Source: Streptomyces sp. HNM0574
Lineage (GTDB): Bacteria > Actinomycetota > Actinomycetes > Streptomycetales > Streptomycetaceae
Direction: 5' to 3'
Length of the DNA stretch: 64,000 nt
Assembly (NCBI RefSeq): GCF_012726235.1
Contig: NZ_JAASAH010000003.1
Coordinates: forward strand, 471,944-535,943
Shown here one piece after another: positions 7,042 through 16,400 of the stretch. The notes under the pieces are model-generated. The model searched no databases and was not told the origin of the DNA. It was given only the letters and a program-made list of their open reading frames with translations. Each line of letters starts with the position of its first letter. Position 1 is the first letter of the stretch. Position numbers and translations under genes: made by a program.

Positions 7042-7932
7042 TCAGGCAGCCGCGCCACCCGCGCGACGGGAGACCAGGCGCGGCATCAGGCGGAAGCCGA
7101 CACCGCCCGCGATCATCGTCGCGGCACCGATCAGCAGGAAGCTGGTCTCGGCGGAACCGGTCTCGGCCAGCTCCTCCTTCGGCGCCTCGGGCTGCGAGGG
7201 CTGCTGGACCGGCTCGCTGCCGCCACTGTCCGGAGCGGCGCCGCCGTCCTCGCAGTTGACGTCGGTGTTGTCGACGTCGCAGTCGTCGCCGCCACCGGTG
7301 CCGCCGGTGTTGGCGGGCTGCTCGCCGCCGTCCTCGCCACCGGTCGGGTCGCCGCTCACGGTGCCCTCGGTGTCGCCGCCGGTGCCCTCGGAGGAGCCGC
7401 CGTCGGAGCCCTCGGACGAACCGCCGTCGGTGCCCTCGCTGGAGCCGCCGTCGGAGCCCTCGGAGGAACCGCCGTCGGAGCCCTCGATCACGCCGCCGTC
7501 GGAGGAACCGCCGTCGGAGCCCTCGATGACACCGCCGTCGGAGGAGCCACCGTCGGAGCCCTCGATGACACCGCCGTCGGAGGAACCGCCGTCGGAGCCC
7601 TCGATCACGCCGCCGTCGGAGGAACCGCCGTCGGAGCCCTCGGAGGAGCCCTCGTCGTCGCCGCCGCTGCTGCCCTGGATCAGACCGAGGATCGCGCCCT
7701 CGTCGTCCTCGCCGCCGTCGTCGCCACCGCTGTTGCCCGCGATGACACCGGCGACCGAGCCCTCGTCGTCCTTGGCGTCGACGCCCTCGTTCTGGGTGAC
7801 CTCCTGGTCACCGCTGTTGCCGCTCAGGCCGGCGGCCTGGGCTGCGCCCGCCGCGGTGAGCGAAGCGCCTGCGGCGAACACCGCACCGGCAGCAATCCGC
7901 GCAACCCGCAGCCGCGTCTTCGAATTGGTCAT
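7042..7932 (-). CDS. Ser/Gly/Asp-repeat surface protein with LAETG sortase signal
   Basis: A 296-aa exported protein. A signal peptide covers about residues 1-31 (VARIAAGAVFAAGASLTAAGAAQAAG). The middle is very acidic and low in complexity, with a 13-residue repeat SDGGSSDGGVIEG in four near-identical copies plus shorter SDGGSSEG units. The C terminus carries LAETG at about 254-258, then a hydrophobic helix and an RR-containing tail. This is a sortase sorting signal; LAxTG is the form used by class E sortases in Streptomyces, as for long chaplins. The product should be covalently linked to the cell wall. Only two cysteines are visible (DDCDVDNTDVNCED). GGGGGTAG sits before the ATG. Function unknown. 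Confidence 0.85.
   Translation of the reverse strand: MTNSKTRLRVARIAAGAVFAAGASLTAAGAAQAAGLSGNSGDQEVTQNEGVDAKDDEGSVAGVIAGNSGGDDGGEDDEGAILGLIQGSSGGDDEGSSEGSDGGSSDGGVIEGSDGGSSDGGVIEGSDGGSSDGGVIEGSDGGSSDGGVIEGSDGGSSEGSDGGSSEGTDGGSSEGSDGGSSEGTGGDTEGTVSGDPTGGEDGGEQPANTGGTGGGDDCDVDNTDVNCEDGGAAPDSGGSEPVQQPSQPEAPKEELAETGSAETSFLLIGAATMIAGGVGFRLMPRLVSRRAGGAAA
7475..7636 (-). repeat. 39-bp tandem repeat inside the LAETG gene
   Basis: The phrase TCGGAGCCCTCG recurs at 7475, 7514, 7553, 7592 and 7631, an exact 39-base period (13 codons). The copies differ mainly at third codon positions, such as GATCAC against GATGAC, so the protein repeat is under selection or the copies are recently homogenised. Confidence 0.9.
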
Positions 7933-8259
7933 GTGCCAACTACCCCCAGTAGCTGTACTTGTCAAAGGTGCAGCCGTGCTCCGGGGGCCACGGAAGATCA
8001 TGAAGAGATCCGGACGCATCCCGTCCGTTCACACCCCCCGCATGCTCACCGGATACAGGCATGCCGAGCGAACAGCTTTCCCACTTTTCACATCGCAGTC
8101 AAGCGCGTACCGAACGAATTGCCTGCGGGGCCGGGCCAGTTCACCGGATGCGACAGGAATCACGCACTCCGAAGCCCCCCGAAGCCACGGCGAAGCCCGC
8201 GCCATCCCGTCGAGAACGGGGTGACGCGGGCCACGTGAGTCGCCGGAGAGGAAGCCCGA
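7933..8259. other. Spacer between the LAETG gene and prfB
   Basis: A 327-base stretch without a supported gene. It holds the likely promoter of the LAETG gene next to its ATG. An 8-bp hairpin (8203-8210 with 8216-8223, loop CGAGA) lies 37 bases past the prfB stop and may end prfB transcription. The GC content around 8040-8110 is lower than average. Confidence 0.4.
7937..7965 (-). promoter_or_regulatory. Possible promoter giving a leaderless or near-leaderless mRNA
   Basis: On the minus strand TTGACA (7960-7965) is followed after 17 bases by TAGTTG (7937-7942), four bases before the ATG of the LAETG gene. If used, transcription would begin at or near the start codon. The ribosome-site-like GGGGG lies inside the spacer, so a promoter further upstream is an equal possibility. 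Confidence 0.35.
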
Positions 8260-9378
8260 CTATGCGGCGGCTTCCTGTTCCTGCTGCTTCCGCCAGCGGA
8301 TTCCCGCTTCGAGAAATCCGTCGATGTCGCCGTCGAGCACGCTCTGCGGATTACCGACCTCGTGCTCCGTCCGCAGGTCCTTGACCATCTGGTACGGGTG
8401 CAGGACGTAGGAACGCATCTGGCTGCCCCAGGAGTTGCCGCCGTCCGTCTTCAGCGCGTCCATCTTCGCCTGCTCCTCCTGGCGGCGGTGCGCCAGGAGC
8501 CGGGCCTGCATGACGCGCATGGCCGCGGCGCGGTTCTGGATCTGCGACTTCTCGTTCTGGCAGGAGACGACGATGCCGGTGGGCAGGTGCGTCATGCGGA
8601 CCGCGGAGTCGGTGGTGTTGACCGACTGGCCGCCGGGCCCGGAGGAGCGGAAGACGTCGATCCGCAGCTCGTTCTCGGGGATGTCGATGTGGTCGACCTG
8701 CTCCACGACGGGCAGCACCTCGACGCCCGCGAAGGACGTCTGGCGGCGGCCCTGGTTGTCGAACGGGGAGATCCGCACCATCCGGTGCGTGCCCTGCTCC
8801 ACCGAGAGCGTGCCGTAGGCGTAGTCGGCCTTCACCGTGAAGGTCGCGGACTTGATGCCCGCCTCCTCCGCGTAGCTGATGTCGAAGACCTCGGTCGGGT
8901 AGCCGCGCCGCTCCGCCCAGCGCAGGTACATGCGCATCAGCTGCTCGGCGAAGTCCGCCGCGTCGACCCCGCCGGCCTCGGCGCGGACGCTGACGACGGC
9001 CTCACGCGGGTCGTACTGACCGGAGAGCAGGGTGCGCACCTCCAGCTCGTCGACCGCCTTGCGCACGGACTTCAGCTCGCCCTCGGCCTCGGTGCGCGCG
9101 TCCGCGTCGTCCTCCGAGTCGGCGAGCTCGAAGAGCACCCCGACGTCGTCGATGCGGGAGCGGAGCTCCTCGGTCTTGCGCAGCTGGCCCTGCAGGGAGG
9201 AGAGACGGCTGGTCACCCGCTGGGCGTTGTCCACGTCGTCCCACAGGTCGGGGGCCGCCGCCTGCTCCTCGAGCGCGGCGATATCGGCCCTCATTTTGTC
9301 CAGGTCGAGGACTGCCTCGATCGACTCCATGGTGGAGGAGAGGGACTTGAGCTCTTCGGATACATCGACGACTGCCAC
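8260..9378 (-). CDS. prfB: Peptide chain release factor 2
   Basis: A 372-aa RF2. The GGQ motif that triggers peptide release is at about residues 248-250 ([14 protein letters not shown]). The codon-recognition motif SPF, which reads UGA and UAA, is in [11 protein letters not shown]. The N-terminal helical domain is complete. The frame is continuous from the GTG start, so the programmed +1 frameshift known from E. coli prfB is absent. GGTGGAG precedes the start. It is followed upstream on the strand by pkaB, 83 bases away; the prfB-pkaB-pkaA order is that of S. coelicolor. Confidence 0.97.
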   Translation of the reverse strand: MAVVDVSEELKSLSSTMESIEAVLDLDKMRADIAALEEQAAAPDLWDDVDNAQRVTSRLSSLQGQLRKTEELRSRIDDVGVLFELADSEDDADARTEAEGELKSVRKAVDELEVRTLLSGQYDPREAVVSVRAEAGGVDAADFAEQLMRMYLRWAERRGYPTEVFDISYAEEAGIKSATFTVKADYAYGTLSVEQGTHRMVRISPFDNQGRRQTSFAGVEVLPVVEQVDHIDIPENELRIDVFRSSGPGGQSVNTTDSAVRMTHLPTGIVVSCQNEKSQIQNRAAAMRVMQARLLAHRRQEEQAKMDALKTDGGNSWGSQMRSYVLHPYQMVKDLRTEHEVGNPQSVLDGDIDGFLEAGIRWRKQQEQEAAA

Positions 9379-9461
9379 CTCTCCACCCTAACGGCTGGCG
9401 GCAGCGTGCCGACCAGCCCCGGGGCCCCCGCCGTCCGGGGCCCCGGTGGGTGACGGTGCCG

Positions 9462-10865
9462 TCACCGCTGGTCGAGCGGTACCTGCCCGGGGGCCGCCTG
9501 CCCCTCGTCGCCCTGGTACTCGTCGGGCTGTTCGACCGCGGGCGCGGGCCGGGTGGTGGTGTCGTCCTCGCCGGCCGAGGCCGCCAGCCAGCCGCCGACC
9601 CCGGCCGCCGTGGCGACCGTCGCGGCCAGCGCCGTCAGCTTCAGCCGCCGCTTCCGCAGCGCGGCGGCCGCGGCCCGGCTCCTGGCCGAGCCCGCGCGGG
9701 GCTCCCCCGGCGTACGGGGCGTGCGCGCGGTGCCGTGGGCGCCGCCCGCGAGCTCCTCGGCGCCGGGTACGCGCATGCTCGTGTGGGTGTCCCGGTTGGA
9801 GTCCGGCCGGGAGACGCGCTGCACCAGCGGCACCGCGCCCCCGGCCCCGGCACGCGCCTGGCCGCCGGAGCCACCCGCGCCCCCGGGGACCGCGTGCCCG
9901 GCGCCCGCGTACGTCCCGGCGCCCGAGCGGGTGCCCGCTTCCGGGTGGCCCGGCGCGGAGGCGGCCGCCTCGTCCGGCCAGTCGTCGGCGTGGTCGGGGT
10001 ACTCGTCCTCCGGCTGCTCGTCGATGTCCAGCGGCGGGTAGCCCTCCAGGGCCGGGACGAGCTCGCGCAGCCGTCCGGCGAGCTCCGCCGCGCGCAGCCG
10101 GGAGGCGGGGGCCTTGGCCAGGCACTGGTGGATCAGCTGCCACAGCTCGTCGGGGACGCCGGGCAGCGGGGCGACGGTCTCCGTGACGTGCCGCCTGAGC
10201 ACCGCGCCGGGGTGGCCGCCGCCGAACGGCGTGAATCCGGCGAGAAGTTCGTACAGCACCGTGGCCAGCGCGTAGATGTCGACCGAGGCGCGCGGCGGGA
10301 GGCCCTCGACGATCTCGGGGGCCAGGTAGTCGGGGGTGCCGATGATCGAGGTCGCGCGGGTGCGGCGCGGGGAATCGATCAGCTTGGCGATGCCGAAGTC
10401 CGTGAGCAGCGCGGGCGGCGCCCCGCCAGGCCCGGCCGGGGCGAGCGCGTCCAGCAGGACGTTCTCCGGCTTCACGTCGCGGTGGACGATGCCGGCCGCG
10501 TGGGCGGCCGCGAGCGCGTCGGCGACGTCGGCGGCGACCGCGACGGCGGCCTGCGGCGCGAGGCGGCGCTCGTGCTCCAGGCGGGTGCGCAGGTCGGTGC
10601 CCCGGACGAGCTCCATCACCAGCGCGAGGTCGTTGCCGTCGACGACGAGATCGCGGACGCCGACGACGCGGGGGTGGTCGAGGGAGAGCAGCGCGCTGCG
10701 CTCCCTGACGAACCGCTCGACGAGCTCCTGGTCGGAGGCGAGGTCCTCGCGCAGCATCTTGACGGCGACCGGCCCGTCGGGGCCCTCGCCCAGCCACACC
10801 GTGCCGGCGCTGCCACGTCCCAGGATCTGGTGAGCGGTGTAGCGACTGCCGATCTTCCGTGCCAT
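9462..10865 (-). CDS. pkaB: Serine/threonine protein kinase, PkaB type
   Basis: A 467-aa Hanks-type kinase. The start at ATG 10865 places the kinase domain at the N terminus: glycine loop GRGSAGTVW (16-24), catalytic Lys36, HRDVKPEN near 131, DFG near 160, and GTPDYLAPE of the activation loop. After about residue 270 comes an acidic then Gly/Ala-rich linker, then one membrane helix near 405-430 (LTALAATVATAAGVGGWLAA) and a short outside tail of about 45 residues. There are no PASTA repeats. The neighbouring prfB and the second kinase match the S. coelicolor pkaB locus. Thr residues in the activation loop (RTRATSIIGT) are likely autophosphorylation sites. Substrates cannot be read from the sequence. 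Confidence 0.9.
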   Translation of the reverse strand: MARKIGSRYTAHQILGRGSAGTVWLGEGPDGPVAVKMLREDLASDQELVERFVRERSALLSLDHPRVVGVRDLVVDGNDLALVMELVRGTDLRTRLEHERRLAPQAAVAVAADVADALAAAHAAGIVHRDVKPENVLLDALAPAGPGGAPPALLTDFGIAKLIDSPRRTRATSIIGTPDYLAPEIVEGLPPRASVDIYALATVLYELLAGFTPFGGGHPGAVLRRHVTETVAPLPGVPDELWQLIHQCLAKAPASRLRAAELAGRLRELVPALEGYPPLDIDEQPEDEYPDHADDWPDEAAASAPGHPEAGTRSGAGTYAGAGHAVPGGAGGSGGQARAGAGGAVPLVQRVSRPDSNRDTHTSMRVPGAEELAGGAHGTARTPRTPGEPRAGSARSRAAAAALRKRRLKLTALAATVATAAGVGGWLAASAGEDDTTTRPAPAVEQPDEYQGDEGQAAPGQVPLDQR

Positions 10866-10975
10866 AGCGACAAAGCTACTGGGCGAGTGGGGTGTTGAGA
10901 GCCCCGGATGCCGCGAAGAATCACTTCTGTGGGGGAAATCCGTCCGCGGAAGTCGATAAATCTCTGATCTCACGG

Positions 10976-11023
10976 CAGAAGCGCGCGGGAACATCCCGTA
11001 CGGGATCTTCTCGCGCGCTTCTG
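10976..11023 (-). terminator. Long hairpin after pkaA
   Basis: CAGAAGCGCGCG (10976-10987) pairs with CGCGCGCTTCTG (11012-11023). Within the loop the palindrome ATCCCGTACGGGAT extends the structure. It starts about 30 bases after the pkaA stop and separates the two kinase genes, so pkaB probably has its own promoter. Confidence 0.7.
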
Positions 11024-11053
11024 TACGCGTGACGCCGTTATGCCGTCGTGACG

Positions 11054-12817
11054 TTATGCGGTGCTGTTGGTGAAGTCCTGGATCTTGCCGAAGAAGTCCT
11101 GGACCGACTCCCAGAAACTCTTGCCCTGCGCCCACCACTCGGGAACCGGCGTGAAGTTCCAGACGAGCACCGCGATGACGACCAGCACCAGGATCATGAA
11201 GAGGCAGCCCTTGAGGCAGCCGAGTCCCGGAATGTGCATCGGGTTCGCGCTGCGGCGGCGCGGCTCGCGCTCGCGCCGCGGCTCACGGGAGCGCGGCGGC
11301 TCCGGCTCGTACCGCTGCGGCGGCGGCTGCGCGGGGCGGCGCTGCTGGCGCTGGGGCGGCCGCTGGGGCTGCCGGCCGTAGTCCTGCTCGTACGGCTGCG
11401 CGTACTGCTGGCCGTAGCCGGACGGGGGCGGCGGCTGCGGGGCGCGCTGGGGGCGGCGGCGCAGCGGGTCCAGGCTCGGGTCGAGCGGCTGCACCTGGGT
11501 GGGCTCGTTGCGGTCGCGGGCCGCGCGCATCTGGTCCCCCCACGGGTGCGGCCCCTCGGGCTGCCCCTGCGGTGGCGGGCCCGGCGGCGGGCCGCCCGGC
11601 ACCGGGGGCATGACCTGGGTGGGGTCGCCGGCCGAAGTGCCCTGGCCCTCCTGCGCGTTGGCCGCGGTGTGCTGGTCCTGCCCGTACGGGTCGTGGCCGT
11701 CCTGGCCCTGACCGGGGTCTCCCGGTCCGCTGTTTCCTGGGCCGCCGTGGCCCGGCGTCTGTGGCATGACGCTGGTCGCCCCTTCCGGGTCGTACGTGGC
11801 CTGCCCCTGGCCCGGGGGGTTGTGGGGCAGCGCCTGTGTCGGGTCGGCGTCGCTGCTGCCCGCTGCGGCCGCCGCCATGCCTGTTCCGGGGACGGTCGCC
11901 GGTGACGGGTCGGGCGCGAGCAGCGCCGCGACGCCCAGTGCGGCCGTGGCCTGCTCGGGAGTGGCGCTCGCGCCGACGCCGGAGGCGACGGTGCGCAGCG
12001 AGCGCGCGAGGTTCTCGGCGCTCGGGCGCTCCTCGGGGTTCTTGCGCAGGCAGCGCTCCAGCACCGTCCACAGCGGCTCGGGAATCCCCGGGGGCCGCTG
12101 CGGTTCCTCGCTGAGGTGCCGCTGGAGCACCTCCAGCGCGGTGCCGCCGCTGAACGGGGGGCGTCCGGTGAGGAGTTCGTAGAGCAGGACGCCCGCGCCG
12201 TAGATGTCCACGGCGGAGGTCTGCGGCCGGCCCTCGGCCGACTCGGGGGCCACGTAGGCGGGGGTGCCGACGAACTCGTGCGCGCGGGTCAGGCCCGGGG
12301 AGTCGGCGAGGCGGGCGATGCCGAAGTCGGTGAGCATCGGCCGCATGCCCTCCTCCTCGCTCTCGGCGAGGAGGACGTTGGCCGGCTTGAGGTCCCGGTG
12401 GACGACGCCGTCCGCGTGGCTGGCCGCGAGCGCGTCCGCGACCTGGGCGACCACGAGCGCGGCGCCGACCGGCGAGAAGGGGCCGTTGTCCCGCAGGTAG
12501 TGGTGCAGGTCGGGACCGTCGACGAGGTCCATCACCAGGGCGAGCATGTCGCCCTCGACCACCAGGTCGCGGGTCCGGACGATGTTGTGGTGGGTCAGTC
12601 TGAGGAGCACGGAGCGCTCCCGGAGGAAGCGCATGACGACGTCGGCGTCGTTCGCCAGCTCCTCCTTGAGGACCTTGATCGCGACGGCCTCGCCCGGCTG
12701 ACCGGCCACCGACGCCTCGGCGCCCGCCGTCTCCCGCTGGCTCGCCCGCCAGACGGTGCCCGTGGCGCCGCGGCCGAGCGGTTCCTCGAGCAGGTACTTG
12801 CTGCCTACCGGCCGCAC
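11054..12817 (-). CDS. pkaA: Serine/threonine protein kinase, PkaA type
   Basis: A 587-aa kinase. GTG 12817 was chosen: GGGAG stands eight bases before it, and the next residues (RPVGSKYLLEEPLGRGATGTVW) begin the kinase fold. Lys48 in VAIK, HRDLKPANVLL, DFGIARL and GTPAYVAPE are present. From about residue 290 to 540 the protein is rich in Pro, Gln and Gly, with several TQ sites (DPTQALPH, DPTQVMPP, EPTQVQPL) that look like phospho-threonine or FHA-docking motifs. One membrane helix near 545-565 (GCLFMILVLVVIAVLVW) and a 25-residue outside tail follow. An FHA-domain ATPase is encoded divergently next to it. The symbol comes from matching gene order with S. coelicolor. Confidence 0.9.
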   Translation of the reverse strand: MRPVGSKYLLEEPLGRGATGTVWRASQRETAGAEASVAGQPGEAVAIKVLKEELANDADVVMRFLRERSVLLRLTHHNIVRTRDLVVEGDMLALVMDLVDGPDLHHYLRDNGPFSPVGAALVVAQVADALAASHADGVVHRDLKPANVLLAESEEEGMRPMLTDFGIARLADSPGLTRAHEFVGTPAYVAPESAEGRPQTSAVDIYGAGVLLYELLTGRPPFSGGTALEVLQRHLSEEPQRPPGIPEPLWTVLERCLRKNPEERPSAENLARSLRTVASGVGASATPEQATAALGVAALLAPDPSPATVPGTGMAAAAAGSSDADPTQALPHNPPGQGQATYDPEGATSVMPQTPGHGGPGNSGPGDPGQGQDGHDPYGQDQHTAANAQEGQGTSAGDPTQVMPPVPGGPPPGPPPQGQPEGPHPWGDQMRAARDRNEPTQVQPLDPSLDPLRRRPQRAPQPPPPSGYGQQYAQPYEQDYGRQPQRPPQRQQRRPAQPPPQRYEPEPPRSREPRREREPRRRSANPMHIPGLGCLKGCLFMILVLVVIAVLVWNFTPVPEWWAQGKSFWESVQDFFGKIQDFTNSTA

Positions 12818-13459
12818 GTCATGCGCTCCCTGGTGTGTCGTACTGCAATCCCGCACACAATAGTGCCGCCTCCCGGCCGGTTGCCCGGCCCGCGAACGGG
12901 CCCCGGGACGCTCCGGAGGTTCCGGGGGCGTTCCGGGTGAGACGCGTCGCCCGGTCCGGACGGTTGCGCCCCGCGCGCGGCCGGAACAGCGTTCCCGGTC
13001 AGAGCCGGTCCCGCTGCGGGCAGTGTCCGATCCCTTCCCGTGCGGAGCCGTCCGGATGCGGCCGGGACGGCGTCCGCCGGGGCCCTGGTGCGATATCCGC
13101 CACGTGGTGCGGGGCGCGGCGTACGGCCCGGCGACCGGTTCCGACCGGAGGTGACCGGTTCGGTACGCGGGTCCGGGGCGGTCCGGCCCGGCCGTGGCCC
13201 GTTGTCGCCGTGGTGCGCCGTGGTCCGCCCCGGAGCGGGTACGGAAACGGTCGGCAGGCGGTCCGACCTGGAAGTCTTGCGCTCCGAGGCGGCCAATCAA
13301 GATCATTGAGCGCCCTGGACGGGGCAGGATGTCGGCGTCGGGTGCGAGGATGCACCCGGCATCAAGAGCAGTGCGGGTGAGTGCGTACCGGACGCACGGG
13401 CGTGACGAGGGGCGGGCTGCCTCACCGGTGCACTGCGCGGAGGGGACCGGGAGGGACCG
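12818..13459. other. Long divergent spacer between pkaA and the FHA-ATPase gene
   Basis: A 642-base region, unusually long for this part of the chromosome. Several open frames cross it on both strands but none has codon-position bias or a family resemblance that I recognise. On the minus strand TATTGT near 12857-12863 could be a -10 element for pkaA. The region 13285-13310 is locally A/T-richer and may contain the promoter of the FHA gene. Confidence 0.4.
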
Positions 13460-16400
13460 ATGCAGATCCGGCTGACTGTCGCCCTTGAATCGCGCGGCGG
13501 CCGGCGCCCGGGGGGCGGCGCGGAGGGCGTGTGCGACGTGCTCGTGACGGCGCCCGCCGGCACGATGCTCGCCGCCGTGACGAGCGCGCTGGCGTCCGCC
13601 GCCGCCTCGGCCGCGGCGGCCGCGCCCGAGAAGCACGGGGACGGCGGCGCGGAGGCCTCGCGTGAGCACGCCCACGAGTCGGTGGCCGTCTACGCGGGAA
13701 CGGAACGGCTCGATCCGCACCGGACGATGATCGGCGAACCCCCGCTGCTGGACGGCTCGGTGATCGCGCTGCACGGCCCCGCCGCACCGGTGACGGTCCC
13801 CGCGTACGGCCCGGCCCTGGCCCGGCTGCACGTGGTCGCGGGCCCGGACGCGGGCGGGGTCCATCTGCTCCAGGGCGGGAACGTCCGGCTGGGCCGCTCG
13901 GCCGACGCGGACGTGCCGCTCGACGACCCGGACGTCTCCCGGCTGCACTGCGCGGTGACGGTCGGCGACAGCGGCGCGGTGACGGTCACCGACCTCGGCT
14001 CCACCAACGGCACCACGCTGGACGGGGTGCCGGTCGGCGGCCGTCCCGTCCTCTTCCGTCCCGGTGCGACGCTCGCCGTCGGCGAGTCCGCGCTCCGGCT
14101 CGAACTCCCGGCCGTCACGGGCGAGTCGGACGGCGGGGAGCCGCTCACGCTGGCCACCGTCCCCGACGGCAACGGCCGACTCCGCCTCGCCCCGCACCCC
14201 GCGCAGGACGGCCCGCACCGGAACCCGCACGAGCAGCCGTACGCCGCCGCCCCCTCCGCCCCCGCGCAGCCCGTCTCCGCACCGCACTTCCCCGCCGCTC
14301 CCGTCGGGCACCCCGGCACGGGCCCCGCACCCTGGGACGACGGGACGCACGGCGCGGGCGTCGCCCCGCGGCGCCCGGCGGAGCCCGCGGCCGGTCCCGG
14401 CGCGGACGCGGAGCGGCGGCGCGGCCGCGGCCTGGGCGCCTGGGCCCGCCGCATCACCGGCGCAGCCCGCGAGGAGGAAGCGGGCGCGCCCCCGTACGGA
14501 GCGGACGGGGGCCACGCGCCCGCGCCGCAGCCGGCGCCCGGCGCGCACGGCCACACCGCGCACCCCGACGAGCGGGCCCCCGGCACGGACGCGTGGGGCT
14601 CCGGAGCCCCCGCGGCCGGGCAGCGGCTGCCCGATCCGTCGTCCGTGCTGCTCACGGCGCTCGGCCCGGGGCCGCGCCTGTGGGAGCGCGGGCCCGGCCA
14701 TCCGGACGCGCTGACGCTGCGGCTGGGCACCGCGCACCAGGGCGCGGGCCGCCCCGGCGACCCGGTCACGGTCGGGCTGCGGGACGCGGGCGCGCTGGGC
14801 CTCGCCGGTCCCCGCGACCGGCTGACGGGCCTCGCGCGCTGGGTCCTCGCGCAGCTCACCGCGCTGCACGGGCCGAGCACGCTGGACGTCGTGCTGCTCG
14901 CGGCCGACCGCTCGCGGAGCGTGCGGGAGCGGGCCGCCGAGTGGTCCTGGCTGGGCTGGCTGCCGCATCTGCGCCCGGCGCACGGCCAGGACTGCCGGCT
15001 GCTGACGGCGTACGACAGCGACCAGGCGGCGGCGCGGACGGCCGAGCTGACCCGGCGGCTGGAGGAGGAGCGCCGGGCCGGCCCGGCCCGCGCCCCGGGC
15101 GCCCCGCACCCCGGGCCGTACACGCTGCTGGTCGTCGACGGCGATCCCGGGCACGCGGCGGTGCGGGAGGCGGTGGCGCGGCTCACGGCCGAGGGCCCGG
15201 CGGCCGGCATCCATGTGCTGTGCCTGGCCGAGACCCCGCCCGCGACGCCCGCCTCCCCGCTGACGGAGACGACCCGCGCCGCGTACGCGGCCTCCCCCGC
15301 CTTCCGCTCCTGCGGCGTGCTGGGCGTGCTGAGCGGCGCGGTGGCCACGGCCGTCCGCGTCGTCCGGCAGGAGGCGCACCCGCCGGGGGCCCGGGCGGCG
15401 GCGCCGGGTACGGCGGTGGCGACCCCGGCGGCCGGCGGCGGCACCGTCGCCACCGTGGACGGGGTGTCCGCCGCGTGGGCCGAGCGGTTCGCGCGGGCGC
15501 TGGCGCCGCTGCGGGAGACGGAGTCGGCCGAGAACTCCGAGGCGGGCGCCGCGGGTTCGGCGTCCCGTCCGGTGGTGACGCTGCCGCGTACGGCGCGGCT
15601 GCTGGACGAGCTGGGCCTGGCCAGGGCGACCCCGGCCGCGCTGCTGGCCCGCTGGTCGGAGCCGGACAGCGCGGAGCCGGGCCGGGCCTCGCTGGTGTTC
15701 GGCGCCGGTCCGCGCGGCCCGCTGGAGGCCGAGCTGGCCTCCGCCCCCGGTGCGCCGCGGCACGCGCTGGTCACCGGCCCCGCCGGTACGGGCAAGACGG
15801 AGCTGCTGCGCTCGCTCGCCGCCTCGCTGGCCGCGGGCGAGCGTCCCGACCGGCTGCGGCTGCTGCTGGTCGACGGGGACGGCGGGGCGCCCCGCGAGGG
15901 GCTGCGCGTGTGCGGTGAACTCCCGCATGTGAGCGGCCACTTGGCGGCGGACGACCCGGTGGTGATGCGGGAGTTCGCGCAGTCGCTGAGCGCCGAGCTG
16001 AAGCGCCGCGCCGAACTCCTCGGCGAGGACGGCACGTACGAGGAGCACGTCCGGCGGGGCGCGCGCCCCGCGCCCCGGGTGGTGCCCCCGCGCAGCTCGC
16101 CGGAGGCGGTGCGCGGGGCCGGCGCCGAGGAGGGCGCCGCCGATCTGGAGCCGGACGCCACCCGGGGCACGCTGCGGCTGCGCCCGGGACGGGACGGCGC
16201 TGCGGCGCGTCCCGGCGAGGCCGCGCGGGCGGCGCTGCCCCGGCTCGTCGTCCTGGTCGACGACTTCGACACCCTCGTCGATCCGGCGCTGGGCAACCCC
16301 GGGCGCCCCGCGGCCGGTTCGGTGGTGCGGGCGCTGGAGGCGGTGGCCCGGCACGGGGCGCGGCTGGGCGTCCATCTGGTGGCGGCCACCGGCCGCCCGG

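Noticed and set aside
7395..7660. CRISPR array
   Set aside because: The regular 39-base repeat has no spacers and is in frame within a gene, encoding a protein repeat.
8260..9378. Programmed frameshift in prfB
   Set aside because: The reading frame is uninterrupted from the GTG start to the end, with no early in-frame TGA, so no frameshift is needed.
12818..13459. Small genes in the long pkaA spacer
   Set aside because: Several frames of 60-180 codons exist on both strands, but they overlap each other, have Arg/Pro/Gly-rich random-looking translations and lack ribosome sites.
11054..16375. A 1773-codon minus-strand frame that includes pkaA and runs opposite the FHA-ATPase gene
   Set aside because: Only its C-terminal 587 codons are a real protein with a kinase start and ribosome site. 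The rest is a shadow of the FHA gene on the other strand and crosses the spacer.
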